Origin: an uncultured Collinsella sp.
GTDB taxonomy: Bacteria > Actinomycetota > Coriobacteriia > Coriobacteriales > Coriobacteriaceae
Direction: 5' to 3'
Assembly: GCA_900757595.1 (NCBI GenBank)
Contig: CAAEOL010000046.1
Span: forward strand, 1-49,491
Length of the DNA stretch: 49,491 nt
The notes under the pieces are model-generated. The model saw only the letters and a list, made by a program, of their open reading frames with translations. It did not search any database and was not told the DNA's origin. The first letter of the stretch is position 1; the number at the start of each line of letters is the position of its first letter. Below are positions 15,317-22,900 of this stretch, one piece after another. A program made the position numbers and the translations under genes.

Positions 15317-15432
15317 GGGCCGTGGGGGTCTTGGGTGTTTCATCCGGCGCTCGGGCAGTCCTGCCCTTATTGGGTTCGCTGAAGGCGAACGCTAACTTTC
15401 CATTTGCTTTTTTGTAGTCGAAACGAGAACGA

Positions 15433-15538
15433 GGGATTTGATATTTGCTTGCGTTGAGTTCCGCACGAGCCGGAGAGCACTTAATGTGCTCTCCGTGCGA
15501 GCAGGACTGTCCGAATAAGCAAGTAAATATCAAATCCC
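15433..15538. repeat. Nested palindrome, copy 1 (core TTCCGCACGAGCC...)
   Basis: The outer arms are GGGATTTGATATTTGCTTGC at 15433-15452 and its complement at 15519-15538, with one mismatch in 20. Inside is a core containing TTCCGCACGAGC and a second hairpin, CGGAGAGCAC (15471-15480) with GTGCTCTCCG (15486-15495), around TTAAT. The same core recurs at 36699-36749 inside completely different arms. The intergenic stretch 15317-15432 otherwise holds only a small hairpin (GTTCGC...GCGAAC near 15375) and a T-rich tract. Confidence 0.85.
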
Positions 15539-15566
15539 CTGCATTCCATTTTGAACGGAGAACGAT

Positions 15567-16079
15567 ATGAACTTTGAAGGCAAGGTATTTAGGTACGGTC
15601 GAGATGTCGACACGGATGTCATTATTCCGGCTCGTTACTTGAACTCTTCTGATCATGCTCATCTTGCTGCACATTGCATGGAGGATATTGATCCGGATTT
15701 TGCTTCTACGGTTAATGCCGGTGACATCATCGTGGCTGAGGAGAACTTCGGTTGCGGTTCTTCGCGTGAGCATGCTCCGGTTGCTATTAAGGCTGCGGGG
15801 GTGTCGTGCGTCATTGCCAAGAGCTTTGCTCGTATCTTCTATCGCAATGCCATTAACGTTGGGCTGCCAATTATGGAGTGCCCTGAGGCGGTTGATGCCA
15901 TCTGTGCCGGCGATACCGTGAAGGTCGATACCGAGGCGGGCATCATTACCAACGAGCGCACTGGCGAGACCTTTACAGCCGAGCCATTCCCGCCATTCAT
16001 TGCCGAGATCATCGAGGCTGGTGGCCTGGTGGCGCGCACGCGTGCCAAGATTGCCGCGGCAAAGGCTCAGGAGGTGTAA
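15567..16079 (+). CDS. leuD: 3-isopropylmalate dehydratase small subunit
   Basis: This 170-residue partner of LeuC supplies substrate-specificity loops. The family motifs are clear: YGRDVDTDVIIPARYL near the N-terminus and NFGCGSSREHAPVAIKAAG in the swivelling domain. It is the short LeuD form that pairs with a 420-residue LeuC. CGGAGAA precedes the ATG. It is separated from leuC by 250 bases containing the nested palindrome, and from leuB by 6 bases, so leuD and leuB are one unit. Confidence 0.96.
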   Translation: MNFEGKVFRYGRDVDTDVIIPARYLNSSDHAHLAAHCMEDIDPDFASTVNAGDIIVAEENFGCGSSREHAPVAIKAAGVSCVIAKSFARIFYRNAINVGLPIMECPEAVDAICAGDTVKVDTEAGIITNERTGETFTAEPFPPFIAEIIEAGGLVARTRAKIAAAKAQEV

Positions 16080-16085
16080 GAGGGT

Positions 16086-17258
16086 ATGACGGTCAAGCTG
16101 GACAATCCGTTTGCGAACGGGCCGAGTAGCGAGAGTTGGAGCTGCAACGTGAAGAAGAGCTATAAGATTTGTTGCCTTCCGGGCGACGGTATTGGCCCTG
16201 AGGTTATTACCGAGGGCAAGAAGGTTCTGGCTGCAGTTGGCAAGCGCGCCGGCGCGGAGTTTGTCTTCGAGGATCACCTGATTGGTGGCGCGGCGATCGA
16301 TGTGTGCGGCAATCCGCTGCCCGATGAAACGCTTGCGACGGCAAAGGCGTCGGACGCCGTGCTGTTGGCATCCGTCGGTGGCCCAAAGTGGGATTCGACC
16401 GATCCGACGGCACCGCGCCCCGAGCAAGGCTTGCTGCGTATCCGCAAAGAACTCGGTCTCTATACCAACCTTCGCCCCGTAAAAATCTACGACGCACTCG
16501 CCGGCGCATCGACGCTTCGTCCCGAAGTTATCAAGGGCGTTGACATGGTGCTTGTCCGCGAACTTACCGGCGGTATTTACTTTGGTAAGCATGAGCGCTT
16601 TTACGACGAGTGCGGTGCGGGTGCTGCAGGTGTAGCTGGCCAGCGCGCGGTCGACGTGATGGAGTACCGCGAGTACGAAGTTGAGCGCATCGCCCGCCAG
16701 GCGTTCGAGGCGGCTCGCAAGCGCCGCGGCAAGGTGACAAGCGTGGATAAGCGCAACGTGCTGGAGACGAGCCGCATGTGGCGCGAGGTCGTGCATCGCG
16801 TGCATGATGAAGAGTACCCCGATGTGCAGCTTGAAGACCTGCTCGTCGACAACGCCGCCATGCAGCTCATCAACCGACCGGCGGACTTTGACGTCGTGGT
16901 AACGGAGAATATGTTCGGCGATATTCTGTCCGACGAGGCTGCACAGATTACGGGCTCGCTCGGCATGCTCGCCTCTGCTTCGCTGGGCGACGGCGTTTCG
17001 CTGTTCGAGCCGAGCGCTGGCAGCGCGCCTGACATCGCGGGGCTCGGTATTGCCAACCCGCTCGCGCAGATCCTGTCGGCGGCAATGCTGCTCACCTATG
17101 CGCTCGACATGGGTGAGCAGGCCGCTTGGATCGACGGTGCCGTGGCGCGTGTGCTGGACGAGGGCTGGCGTACCCGCGACATCGCCGACGCCAACACCCC
17201 TGCCGATAAGATCCTCGGCACCGCTCAGATGGGCGATAAGGTCATCGCTGCCCTGTAG
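16086..17258 (+). CDS. leuB: 3-isopropylmalate dehydrogenase
   Basis: LeuB oxidises and decarboxylates 3-isopropylmalate with NAD+. The 390-residue frame contains the nucleotide-binding start CCLPGDGIGPEVI, the substrate motif LRIRKELGLYTNLRP, VRELTGGIYFG, and the metal/NAD region DNAAMQLINRPADFDVVVTENMFGDILSDEA. The ATG at 16086 has AGGAGGTG ten bases upstream but adds about 21 residues not found in typical LeuB. A GTG at 16149 (preceded by TTGGAG) would give the usual 369 residues. The true start is therefore uncertain. It is the last leu gene, and a CCTGTCCC hairpin follows. Confidence 0.95.
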   Translation: MTVKLDNPFANGPSSESWSCNVKKSYKICCLPGDGIGPEVITEGKKVLAAVGKRAGAEFVFEDHLIGGAAIDVCGNPLPDETLATAKASDAVLLASVGGPKWDSTDPTAPRPEQGLLRIRKELGLYTNLRPVKIYDALAGASTLRPEVIKGVDMVLVRELTGGIYFGKHERFYDECGAGAAGVAGQRAVDVMEYREYEVERIARQAFEAARKRRGKVTSVDKRNVLETSRMWREVVHRVHDEEYPDVQLEDLLVDNAAMQLINRPADFDVVVTENMFGDILSDEAAQITGSLGMLASASLGDGVSLFEPSAGSAPDIAGLGIANPLAQILSAAMLLTYALDMGEQAAWIDGAVARVLDEGWRTRDIADANTPADKILGTAQMGDKVIAAL

Positions 17259-17270
17259 CGTCGAGAGTCC

Positions 17271-17312
17271 GGAACCACCACAAAGGTGCCTGTCCCCTTT
17301 GTGGCGGTTACC
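17271..17312. repeat. CCTGTCCC-core hairpin, copy 2
   Basis: GGaACCaCCACAAAGG pairs with the CCTTTGTGGcGGTTaCC side around TGCCTGTC. It lies between the convergent leuB and metallophosphoesterase genes. Its right arm contains the TAA stop codon of the latter, so it probably serves both as a terminator. Confidence 0.8.
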
Positions 17313-18018
17313 AGGGGGTTCTGGCGGTTGAGGACTCGATGGCATCGTGGCGTTTGAGCTCGCGGCGCATGGTTTGCGAATTGAGCCAGGCCGCCTGCCA
17401 GCCACGGATGGGGTAGCGCGTCTGGTCGAGCTCAAACTGCGTATAGCCGCAGGCGTTGATGATCGTTGCCCCGCATGCGTGCTGACGCTCGCGCTGAAAA
17501 TCGCAACCGTAGCTTTGGTGCACATGCCCGTGCACCATGTAGTCGGGATTCCAGGATTCGAGTGCCGTGTTAAAGCATTCGAATCCTCGATGCGGTAGAT
17601 CATCCAGATCGCCCATACCGGCGGCGGGTGCATGGGTAAGCAGAATGTCGCACCCGCCGACCATCCTAACCTTACGCGACAGCTTACGCATGCGCTTGGC
17701 CATCTCGCGCTCGGTGTACATGTTGGCGCCATCTCGATAGCGCATGGAGCCGCCAAGCCCTGCAATGCGGACGCCGCGATACACGTACACGGTGTCTTCG
17801 ACACAGATACAGCCGCCCGGTGCATGACGTGCGTAGCGGTCATCGTGATTACCGCGCACGTAGATGAGCGGTTTGTTGATGACCGTGACCAAAAACTCAA
17901 GATAGTCCGGGTCCAGATCGCCAGCGGACAAAATCAGGTCGACACCCTCAAAACGCTCCTTGCGAAAGCACTCCCATAGGCATCGTTCTTCGGTATCGGC
18001 TATGGCAAGGATTTTCAT
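17308..18018 (-). CDS. Calcineurin-like metallophosphoesterase
   Basis: This 236-residue protein has the family's metal-binding blocks: D8 near the start, SAGDLD (D34), VRGNHDD (N57, H58), a LTHAPAAG block and a C-terminal HGHVHQ block. The first block reads ADTEE instead of the usual DxH, so the histidine ligand is replaced by glutamate. The substrate is unknown; members cleave phosphomono- or diesters, including cyclic nucleotides. Its ATG overlaps the end of the ParB-like/BMP gene by four bases, so the two are translationally coupled and probably act together. The stop codon lies within a repeat hairpin. Confidence 0.85.
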   Translation of the reverse strand: MKILAIADTEERCLWECFRKERFEGVDLILSAGDLDPDYLEFLVTVINKPLIYVRGNHDDRYARHAPGGCICVEDTVYVYRGVRIAGLGGSMRYRDGANMYTEREMAKRMRKLSRKVRMVGGCDILLTHAPAAGMGDLDDLPHRGFECFNTALESWNPDYMVHGHVHQSYGCDFQRERQHACGATIINACGYTQFELDQTRYPIRGWQAAWLNSQTMRRELKRHDAIESSTARTPW

Positions 18019-19931
18019 AGGGCGTGGACCTTCGGCTCATCGTCGAGTTGCGGAATAGTGCCCACCACGTTGTCGGCCAACCAGTCCATCTCGACGATTT
18101 GCGTGCTCGGCAGTGGGGGAAAGCCCTCGATCTGCACCACGCCATCCTGGCTATGGAGCTCGCCGCCAAATGGATTGATGGAACCCTCGACGATGCCATT
18201 GCGGAGCAGCTGAACAAGCTTGCGCGTCTGATAAGGCAGGCCCGGAGCGTAGCGAATGTCGATGACGCCCGAGCTCATGCCATACCAGTAGTTGACGGCG
18301 CGAATCTGGCTGTTGTCACTGGTCTCATCCCAGGTGCCATGCAGCAGGCTTCGCACGATAAGCTCGTAGTAACGGCCCCAGTTCCATACCGGCATGGCGA
18401 TGCCGACGACCTTGCCATCGACCAGGCGGTGGAGTCCGTAGGCCGTGGGGTCCTCCAGCGACTTGGACATGTCGACGCCGGTCATAACACTCACGCCTTC
18501 GCGGCACATAGCCTCGGCAAGACCGCCGGCGGGTACATCGCCCCAGGTGAGGATTATCTGCGCGCGAGGGTCGAGCAGCGAGGCGCCGATGGCAAAGGCG
18601 TTGATCTCGCTAAGCGCGCCCGACGCAAAGACCGATGCGTGGTAGCCAATGCGATGGTTGTCCGCCATACTGGCCGCAAGGGCACCCAGGAGGAACTTGG
18701 CCTCGTACATCTTGCCAAAGTACGAGCGGACGCTTTGGTGGGGAAGGCCGATAGAACAGTTAAGGAACCGAACCTGGGGATACTCAACGGCCGCCCTGAG
18801 TGTGTATTCCATCAGGCGGTGCGAGGTCGAGAAGATGACGTTGTCTCCATGTTTGATAGCCGTTTCCACGGCGGCGTAGAACACGTCCGGATCGTGGCAG
18901 TCCTCGAACGCCTCGGTGCGCACGATACCGCCAAAGTGCTCATCGAGATACTGACGCCCTTGGTCGTGCAGGCTGTCCCAGCTCGACGTCGCACAGGGGA
19001 ACTCATGGATAAAGGCGATGCGCAGGGGATTGGCCGCCGAATAGACGGTCTTGCCCATAAAGAAGTTGAGCACGCCGGAGGTGGACTTGGCGGGCGACTC
19101 CTCCTCATTGACGCTCGGTGCTTCGACAAGATCGACCTTGTCCTCGTTATTTTTGCCGGCAATGACCAGCTCACGCCAAATCTTACACAGGCGATTTACG
19201 ACGATATCCGTCGGCGTATCCAGCAGGCGGTCCTGGTTGTACACATTGAGGTAGACGAGCATGGCGTCGGCGGGCGTAATGTCCAGGTGGTCGCCGCCCG
19301 CGCGAAGGTAGGCGCGCTTAAAGAGCAGGAAGGTGTGGCGCAGGTAATCGACCTTTTTCTGCGGCCATTTTTCGATAAGGTCCTGACCGAGCATCTTGGC
19401 GAGCGTCTCGTAGCTTCCCTCGCGCGAGAACTCGATCTCGTATAGGGGGCAGACGCGCCAAAACGCGCAGAACTCGCCGTACAGGCGGCTTTCGACGGAA
19501 TCCCATGTGCCGGGGTAGAGACGGGTGACCTTGGCCGAAACCGTCGGGGCGTCTAGGAATTTGAGGACACTGACGCGTTTGTTGCCTTCCTGGACATAGA
19601 ACCGATGCATGAACTCGGTGACGATAACGGGATCGCGATAGCCCTCGGTAACCTGGATGTCATAGAGGTTGGACCACTTGCGGGCGAACTCGGTGCTAAA
19701 CGGGAGCAGGGGCATGAAGTTGCACGAAAAGGCGGACTGACGGCCCTTGGTAACCGTGCCGACGACCATTTCGAGCGGAATGTCTCTCAGGCCGACATTC
19801 TCTCGTTGGCCTAAGGGAAGCTGGGCAACCAAGCTATCGAGGTCCGTGAGGTACGGATGCTCGCTTTGACTAATGGCGCGTCGACGTCCTTGCTCGCCGC
19901 GCTTGCGTGCTTGACGATAGGCCTCTTCCAT
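18015..19931 (-). CDS. Cytosolic fusion: ParB-like domain plus BMP (nucleoside-binding) domain
   Basis: This 638-residue protein has a basic N-terminus (MEEAYRQARKRGEQGRRRA) with no signal peptide or lipobox. Residues about 50-135 resemble a ParB/sulfiredoxin-like domain (IPLEMVVGTV, then VQEGNKRVSVLKFLD). Residues about 297-590 match the BMP/PnrA substrate-binding family (LRIAFIHEFPC, LNCSIGLPH, GYHASVFASGALSEINAFAIGA, ILTWGDVPAGGL). BMP proteins are normally secreted nucleoside-binding lipoproteins; here the domain is apparently cytosolic, suggesting a sensor rather than an importer subunit. ATGA overlap couples it to the metallophosphoesterase. Function is not established. GGGAG precedes the ATG. 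Confidence 0.78.
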   Translation of the reverse strand: MEEAYRQARKRGEQGRRRAISQSEHPYLTDLDSLVAQLPLGQRENVGLRDIPLEMVVGTVTKGRQSAFSCNFMPLLPFSTEFARKWSNLYDIQVTEGYRDPVIVTEFMHRFYVQEGNKRVSVLKFLDAPTVSAKVTRLYPGTWDSVESRLYGEFCAFWRVCPLYEIEFSREGSYETLAKMLGQDLIEKWPQKKVDYLRHTFLLFKRAYLRAGGDHLDITPADAMLVYLNVYNQDRLLDTPTDIVVNRLCKIWRELVIAGKNNEDKVDLVEAPSVNEEESPAKSTSGVLNFFMGKTVYSAANPLRIAFIHEFPCATSSWDSLHDQGRQYLDEHFGGIVRTEAFEDCHDPDVFYAAVETAIKHGDNVIFSTSHRLMEYTLRAAVEYPQVRFLNCSIGLPHQSVRSYFGKMYEAKFLLGALAASMADNHRIGYHASVFASGALSEINAFAIGASLLDPRAQIILTWGDVPAGGLAEAMCREGVSVMTGVDMSKSLEDPTAYGLHRLVDGKVVGIAMPVWNWGRYYELIVRSLLHGTWDETSDNSQIRAVNYWYGMSSGVIDIRYAPGLPYQTRKLVQLLRNGIVEGSINPFGGELHSQDGVVQIEGFPPLPSTQIVEMDWLADNVVGTIPQLDDEPKVHAL

Positions 19932-19946
19932 AGTTTTGCTCCCTTA

Positions 19947-19960
19947 GTCGTTTAAACAAC
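19947..19960. promoter_or_regulatory. Operator-like palindrome before the ParB/BMP gene
   Basis: GTCGTTTAAACAAC is a 14-bp near-perfect palindrome (12 of 14) about 16 bases upstream of the start codon. A minus-strand TATAGT lies beside it at about 19959-19964. The position suggests control at the promoter; no regulator is identified. Confidence 0.4.
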
Positions 19961-19987
19961 TATATGAACCATGGTACCACGAATGAA

Positions 19988-20023
19988 AACCACCACAAAG
20001 GTGCCTGCCCCCTTTGTGGTGGA
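19988..20023. repeat. CCTGTCCC-core hairpin, copy 3
   Basis: AACCACCACAAAGG pairs with CCTTTGTGGTGG around TGCCTGCC, so one core base differs from the other copies. It abuts the stop codon of mscS. Confidence 0.8.
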
Positions 20024-20791
20024 TTAGGCGATGATGGGGGCGATGGCGCGGATGCAGGCGTCGGCTGCCGTGAAAGTGGTGCTGTCGTCGCTGACGATAA
20101 AGATGATCTTTCCTTTGATGCCAAAGTCGCCGATTTCGCTAAAGAGTACGTAGGGCTCCTTGTCAAAGCCCGAGATGGGCGAGACGGCCGTTTTGGTTGC
20201 GCTCGTGAGCTCGTCTGCCAGCACGTCAAGGGAAGCCCACTTAGACGTGTCCTTTACGGCAACGGGCACGGCCACGCGCCCAAAGGGCATCAAATGCACG
20301 AGCGTGTTCTTGGAGATGTTGGAATTGGGCACAATGATGGTCTGTCCACAGGCATCTTCGATGGTCGTGTGGCGCCAAGTGATGTCTTGGACCACGCCGG
20401 ATACGCCGCCGACCTCGATATTGTCGCCGGGTTTGATGATGCCCATAAACGTCACCTGCATGCCGCCGATAAGGTTTGACAGCGTGTCCTGAAAGCCGAG
20501 CGAGATGGCGATGCCGCCGACGCCAAGAGCGGCGACGAGGGCGTTTGCATTAATGCCAAAACAGTTGTCGAGGATAAAGCTGCCGCCAATCATCCAGATG
20601 ACGGCGCGCGCGATGTTGATGAAGATACTCGATGCCGGAAGCGGGTTATCGTCTCGGTTAAGCAGATGGTTCAGGGTCTTGGATACGACCTTGGCGGCGA
20701 CGGCGGTGCCTATCGCCAAGATGACGGCCCAGATGATGTTGTGGACCCATCGTTGCTCAAAGAAATGAAGAATCGGTTCAAACAATTCCAT
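20024..20791 (-). CDS. mscS: Small-conductance mechanosensitive channel (MscS family)
   Basis: This 255-residue membrane protein releases solutes on hypo-osmotic shock. Hydrophobic helices lie at about 14-35, 57-75 and 78-100, and the pore-helix and beta-domain segment is ALGVGGIAISLGFQDTLSNLIGGM, then DNIEVGGVSGVVQDITWRHT and TIIVPNS, all standard MscS motifs. The start at 20791 (MELFEPILHFF) is chosen because AGGAGG lies nine bases upstream; the frame extends to 20836 without support. It is a single gene between repeat hairpins. Confidence 0.93.
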   Translation of the reverse strand: MELFEPILHFFEQRWVHNIIWAVILAIGTAVAAKVVSKTLNHLLNRDDNPLPASSIFINIARAVIWMIGGSFILDNCFGINANALVAALGVGGIAISLGFQDTLSNLIGGMQVTFMGIIKPGDNIEVGGVSGVVQDITWRHTTIEDACGQTIIVPNSNISKNTLVHLMPFGRVAVPVAVKDTSKWASLDVLADELTSATKTAVSPISGFDKEPYVLFSEIGDFGIKGKIIFIVSDDSTTFTAADACIRAIAPIIA

Positions 20792-20835
20792 GTAGGGAAA
20801 ACCTCCTAATGATCGTTCAACCATGATACCCACCA

Positions 20836-20869
20836 AGAAGCCCGTCCGATCAAATTCGGGCGGGCTTCT
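20836..20869. terminator. Hairpin upstream of mscS
   Basis: AGAAGCCCGtCCG pairs with CGGgCGGGCTTCT. There is no clear T-run on either strand. It may be a backup terminator for the ABC operon read from the right. Confidence 0.5.
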
Positions 20870-20891
20870 GTGCTCGATATGAGGGTTAGCG

Positions 20892-20931
20892 AAAACCGCC
20901 GCAAAGGCGTCTGTCCCTTTGCGGCGGTTTT
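20892..20931. repeat. CCTGTCCC-core hairpin, copy 4
   Basis: AAAACCGCCGCAAAGG pairs with CCTTTGCGGCGGTTTT around CGTCTGTC. The stem differs from copies 1-3 at several positions that change in both arms together. Confidence 0.8.
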
Positions 20932-20945
20932 GGCGTTTGCGCAGA

Positions 20946-20988
20946 TAAAACCTACCAAAATAAACCTGTCCCGTTTTGGCAGGTTTTA
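20946..20988. repeat. CCTGTCCC-core hairpin, copy 5 (AAACCTGTCCC subtype)
   Basis: TAAAACCTACCAAAA pairs with GTTTTGGCAGGTTTTA around TAAACCTGTCCC. It belongs to the second subtype, also found at 47744 and 49456. Its right arm includes the TAA stop of the ABC ATPase gene. It lies only 14 bases from copy 4. Confidence 0.8.
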
Positions 20989-21780
20989 GCTTAGCAGCAT
21001 GCGGTCGTTGGCGAGCTCGCCGCCCGAGACCTCCTCGAACTTCTGCAGCAGGTCGGCTACGGTGAGCGACTTCTTCTCATCGCCCGCCACGTCGTAGATC
21101 ACGTGGCCTTCGTGCATCATGATCAGACGGTTGCCCAGACGGATGGCGTCGTTCATGTTGTGCGTGACCATGAGCGTGGTCAGGTGGTTCTCGTCGACGA
21201 TCTCCTCGGTCAGGTTGAGCACTTTAGAGGCCGTCTTGGGGTCGAGGGCCGCGGTGTGCTCGTCGAGCAGCAGCAGGCGCGGCCTGGTGAGCGTGGCCAT
21301 CAGCAGGGTGAGCGCCTGGCGCTGGCCGCCCGAGAGCAGGCCGACCTTGGCGTTGAGACGCGTGTCCAGACCAAGGTCCAGGCGCTTGAGCAGCTCAACG
21401 TACTCATCTTTCTCGGCCTTGGTGACGCCCCACGAAAGGCCGCGACACTGGCCGCGACGCTTGGCGAGGGCCAGGTTCTCGGCGATCTGCATGTCGGCAG
21501 CGGTACCGCGCATGGGGTCCTGAAACACGCGGCCCAGGTACTTGGCGCGCTGCGACTCGCTCAGGCGCGAGATGTCGGTGCCGTCGAGCTCAATAACGCC
21601 CGAATCGAGCGGGTACACGCCGGCGATCATGTTGAGCAGCGTGGACTTGCCGGCGCCGTTGCCGCCGATCACGGTTACAAAGTCGCCGTCATTCAGGGTG
21701 AGGTCGACGCCGGTGAGCGCGCGCTTCTCGGTGACGGTGCCCTTGTTAAAGGTCTTCTTGACGTGCGAGAGCTTAAGCAT
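20986..21780 (-). CDS. ABC transporter ATP-binding protein (TrpZ-like)
   Basis: This 264-residue ATPase has Walker A (GGNGAGKST), a Q-loop region (GRVFQDPMRGT), the signature LLSGGQRQALTLLMA, Walker B (LLLLDEHTAALDP) and the H-switch (MVTHNMNDA). It is of the type paired with a single permease and a COG2984-like binding protein, as in the TrpXYZ amino-acid importers. The start is set at 21780 (MLKLSHVKKTF), with AAGGGGG eight bases upstream, overlapping the permease end by 8 bases. An ATG at 21789 is the alternative. The stop lies in a repeat hairpin. Confidence 0.93.
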   Translation of the reverse strand: MLKLSHVKKTFNKGTVTEKRALTGVDLTLNDGDFVTVIGGNGAGKSTLLNMIAGVYPLDSGVIELDGTDISRLSESQRAKYLGRVFQDPMRGTAADMQIAENLALAKRRGQCRGLSWGVTKAEKDEYVELLKRLDLGLDTRLNAKVGLLSGGQRQALTLLMATLTRPRLLLLDEHTAALDPKTASKVLNLTEEIVDENHLTTLMVTHNMNDAIRLGNRLIMMHEGHVIYDVAGDEKKSLTVADLLQKFEEVSGGELANDRMLLS

Positions 21781-22696
21781 CTGCCTCATCCCCCTTCGTG
21801 TAGGAGCTGCGGAGCTTATAGCGCTCCCAAACCACGGGCACGCACAGAGCCACAGCGACAATCACGGCGGAGAGCAGCTTCATGTCGTTGGCGTCCATAC
21901 CCAACTGCAGCACGATGGCGCGGATAAGGAAGTACACCACGGAGCCAAAGACGGCGGAGGCAAGACGGACGCTAAACTGCGTGAGGCCGCCGGGCAGCAG
22001 GCGACCGAGCACCTCACCGATAACAATGGCGGCAAGACCGATAACGATGGCACCGGTGCCCATACCAATGTCGGCATACTTTTGGCTCTGGCAGATGAGC
22101 GCGCCCGAAAGGCCGATGAGGGCGTTGGAGAGCACGAGGGCGATCATCTTGGTGGAGTTGGTGTTGACGCCCAGAGCGCGGATCATGTACTCGTTGTTGC
22201 CGGTGGCGCGCAGCGCCGAGCCGATCTCGGTGCCAAAGAACCAATACAGGATGGCAACGATAGCCACGGCGAGCAGGATGCCCAAGATGATGGCAACGGT
22301 GGACTGCGGCAGACCGGTCATATTGCTGACGGCCGAGAACACGGTGCCCTTGGCAAGAATGGGCGTATTGGACTTGCCCATGATGCGCAGGTTGATGGAC
22401 CACAGGCTGATCTGGGTGAGGATTCCGGCGAGGATCGCGGGAATCTCAAAAACGGTGGTCAAGATGCCCGTGACAGCGCCCGCGATGGCGCCGGCGCACA
22501 TGCCGGCCAGCACGGCGAGCAAGGGGTCGACGTTATTGTTGACGATGAGCACGGCGCAAACACAGCCGCCGAGGGCAAAGCTGCCGTCGCAGGTCATATC
22601 GGGGATGTCGAGCAGGCGGAACGTGATAAACACGCCAAGCACCATAATGCCCCAGAGGACACCCTGGGAAACGGCGCCCTGCAATGCAATGAGCAT
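21773..22696 (-). CDS. ABC transporter permease (TrpY-like)
   Basis: This 307-residue protein has about eight hydrophobic helices. The N-terminal segment LWGIMVLGVFITFRLLDIPDMTCDGSFALGG matches the branched-chain-type permease family that works with COG2984 binding proteins. AGGAGGT lies seven bases before the ATG at 22696. It overlaps the ATPase gene downstream and is separated from the binding-protein gene by about 200 bases containing a hairpin. Substrate could be tryptophan, tyrosine or a related compound, which the sequence alone cannot show. Confidence 0.92.
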   Translation of the reverse strand: MLIALQGAVSQGVLWGIMVLGVFITFRLLDIPDMTCDGSFALGGCVCAVLIVNNNVDPLLAVLAGMCAGAIAGAVTGILTTVFEIPAILAGILTQISLWSINLRIMGKSNTPILAKGTVFSAVSNMTGLPQSTVAIILGILLAVAIVAILYWFFGTEIGSALRATGNNEYMIRALGVNTNSTKMIALVLSNALIGLSGALICQSQKYADIGMGTGAIVIGLAAIVIGEVLGRLLPGGLTQFSVRLASAVFGSVVYFLIRAIVLQLGMDANDMKLLSAVIVAVALCVPVVWERYKLRSSYTKGDEADA

Positions 22697-22800
22697 GCTT
22701 CATACCTCCTAGGATAGGGTGGACACGTGATTTTCCATAATAGCGGTAACAATGCATAAAAGAGCTGCGGACGGATGTTTTGTCTCATCCGAAACAAGCA

Positions 22801-22829
22801 GGGCGAACGCCGGTCTTTAGCGTTCGCCC
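22801..22829 (-). terminator. Hairpin between binding-protein and permease genes
   Basis: GGGCGAACGC pairs perfectly with GCGTTCGCCC. On the minus strand it is followed by TGCTTGTTTC, a weak tract. It probably lets only part of transcription through, so that the binding protein outnumbers the permease, a common arrangement. Nothing else is visible in 22697-22900. Confidence 0.65.
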
Positions 22830-22900
22830 CAATGACTCAGATATTGAATAACGCGGCTGTGGCGCGCGTGCGGGCCCTAGACGCGTCACCGCGCATGGCG

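Noticed and set aside
15192..17900. 902-codon antisense frame across leuC, leuD, leuB and part of the phosphoesterase gene
   Set aside because: It crosses intergenic palindromes and terminator-like sequence and has no domain. It is a shadow of biased codons.
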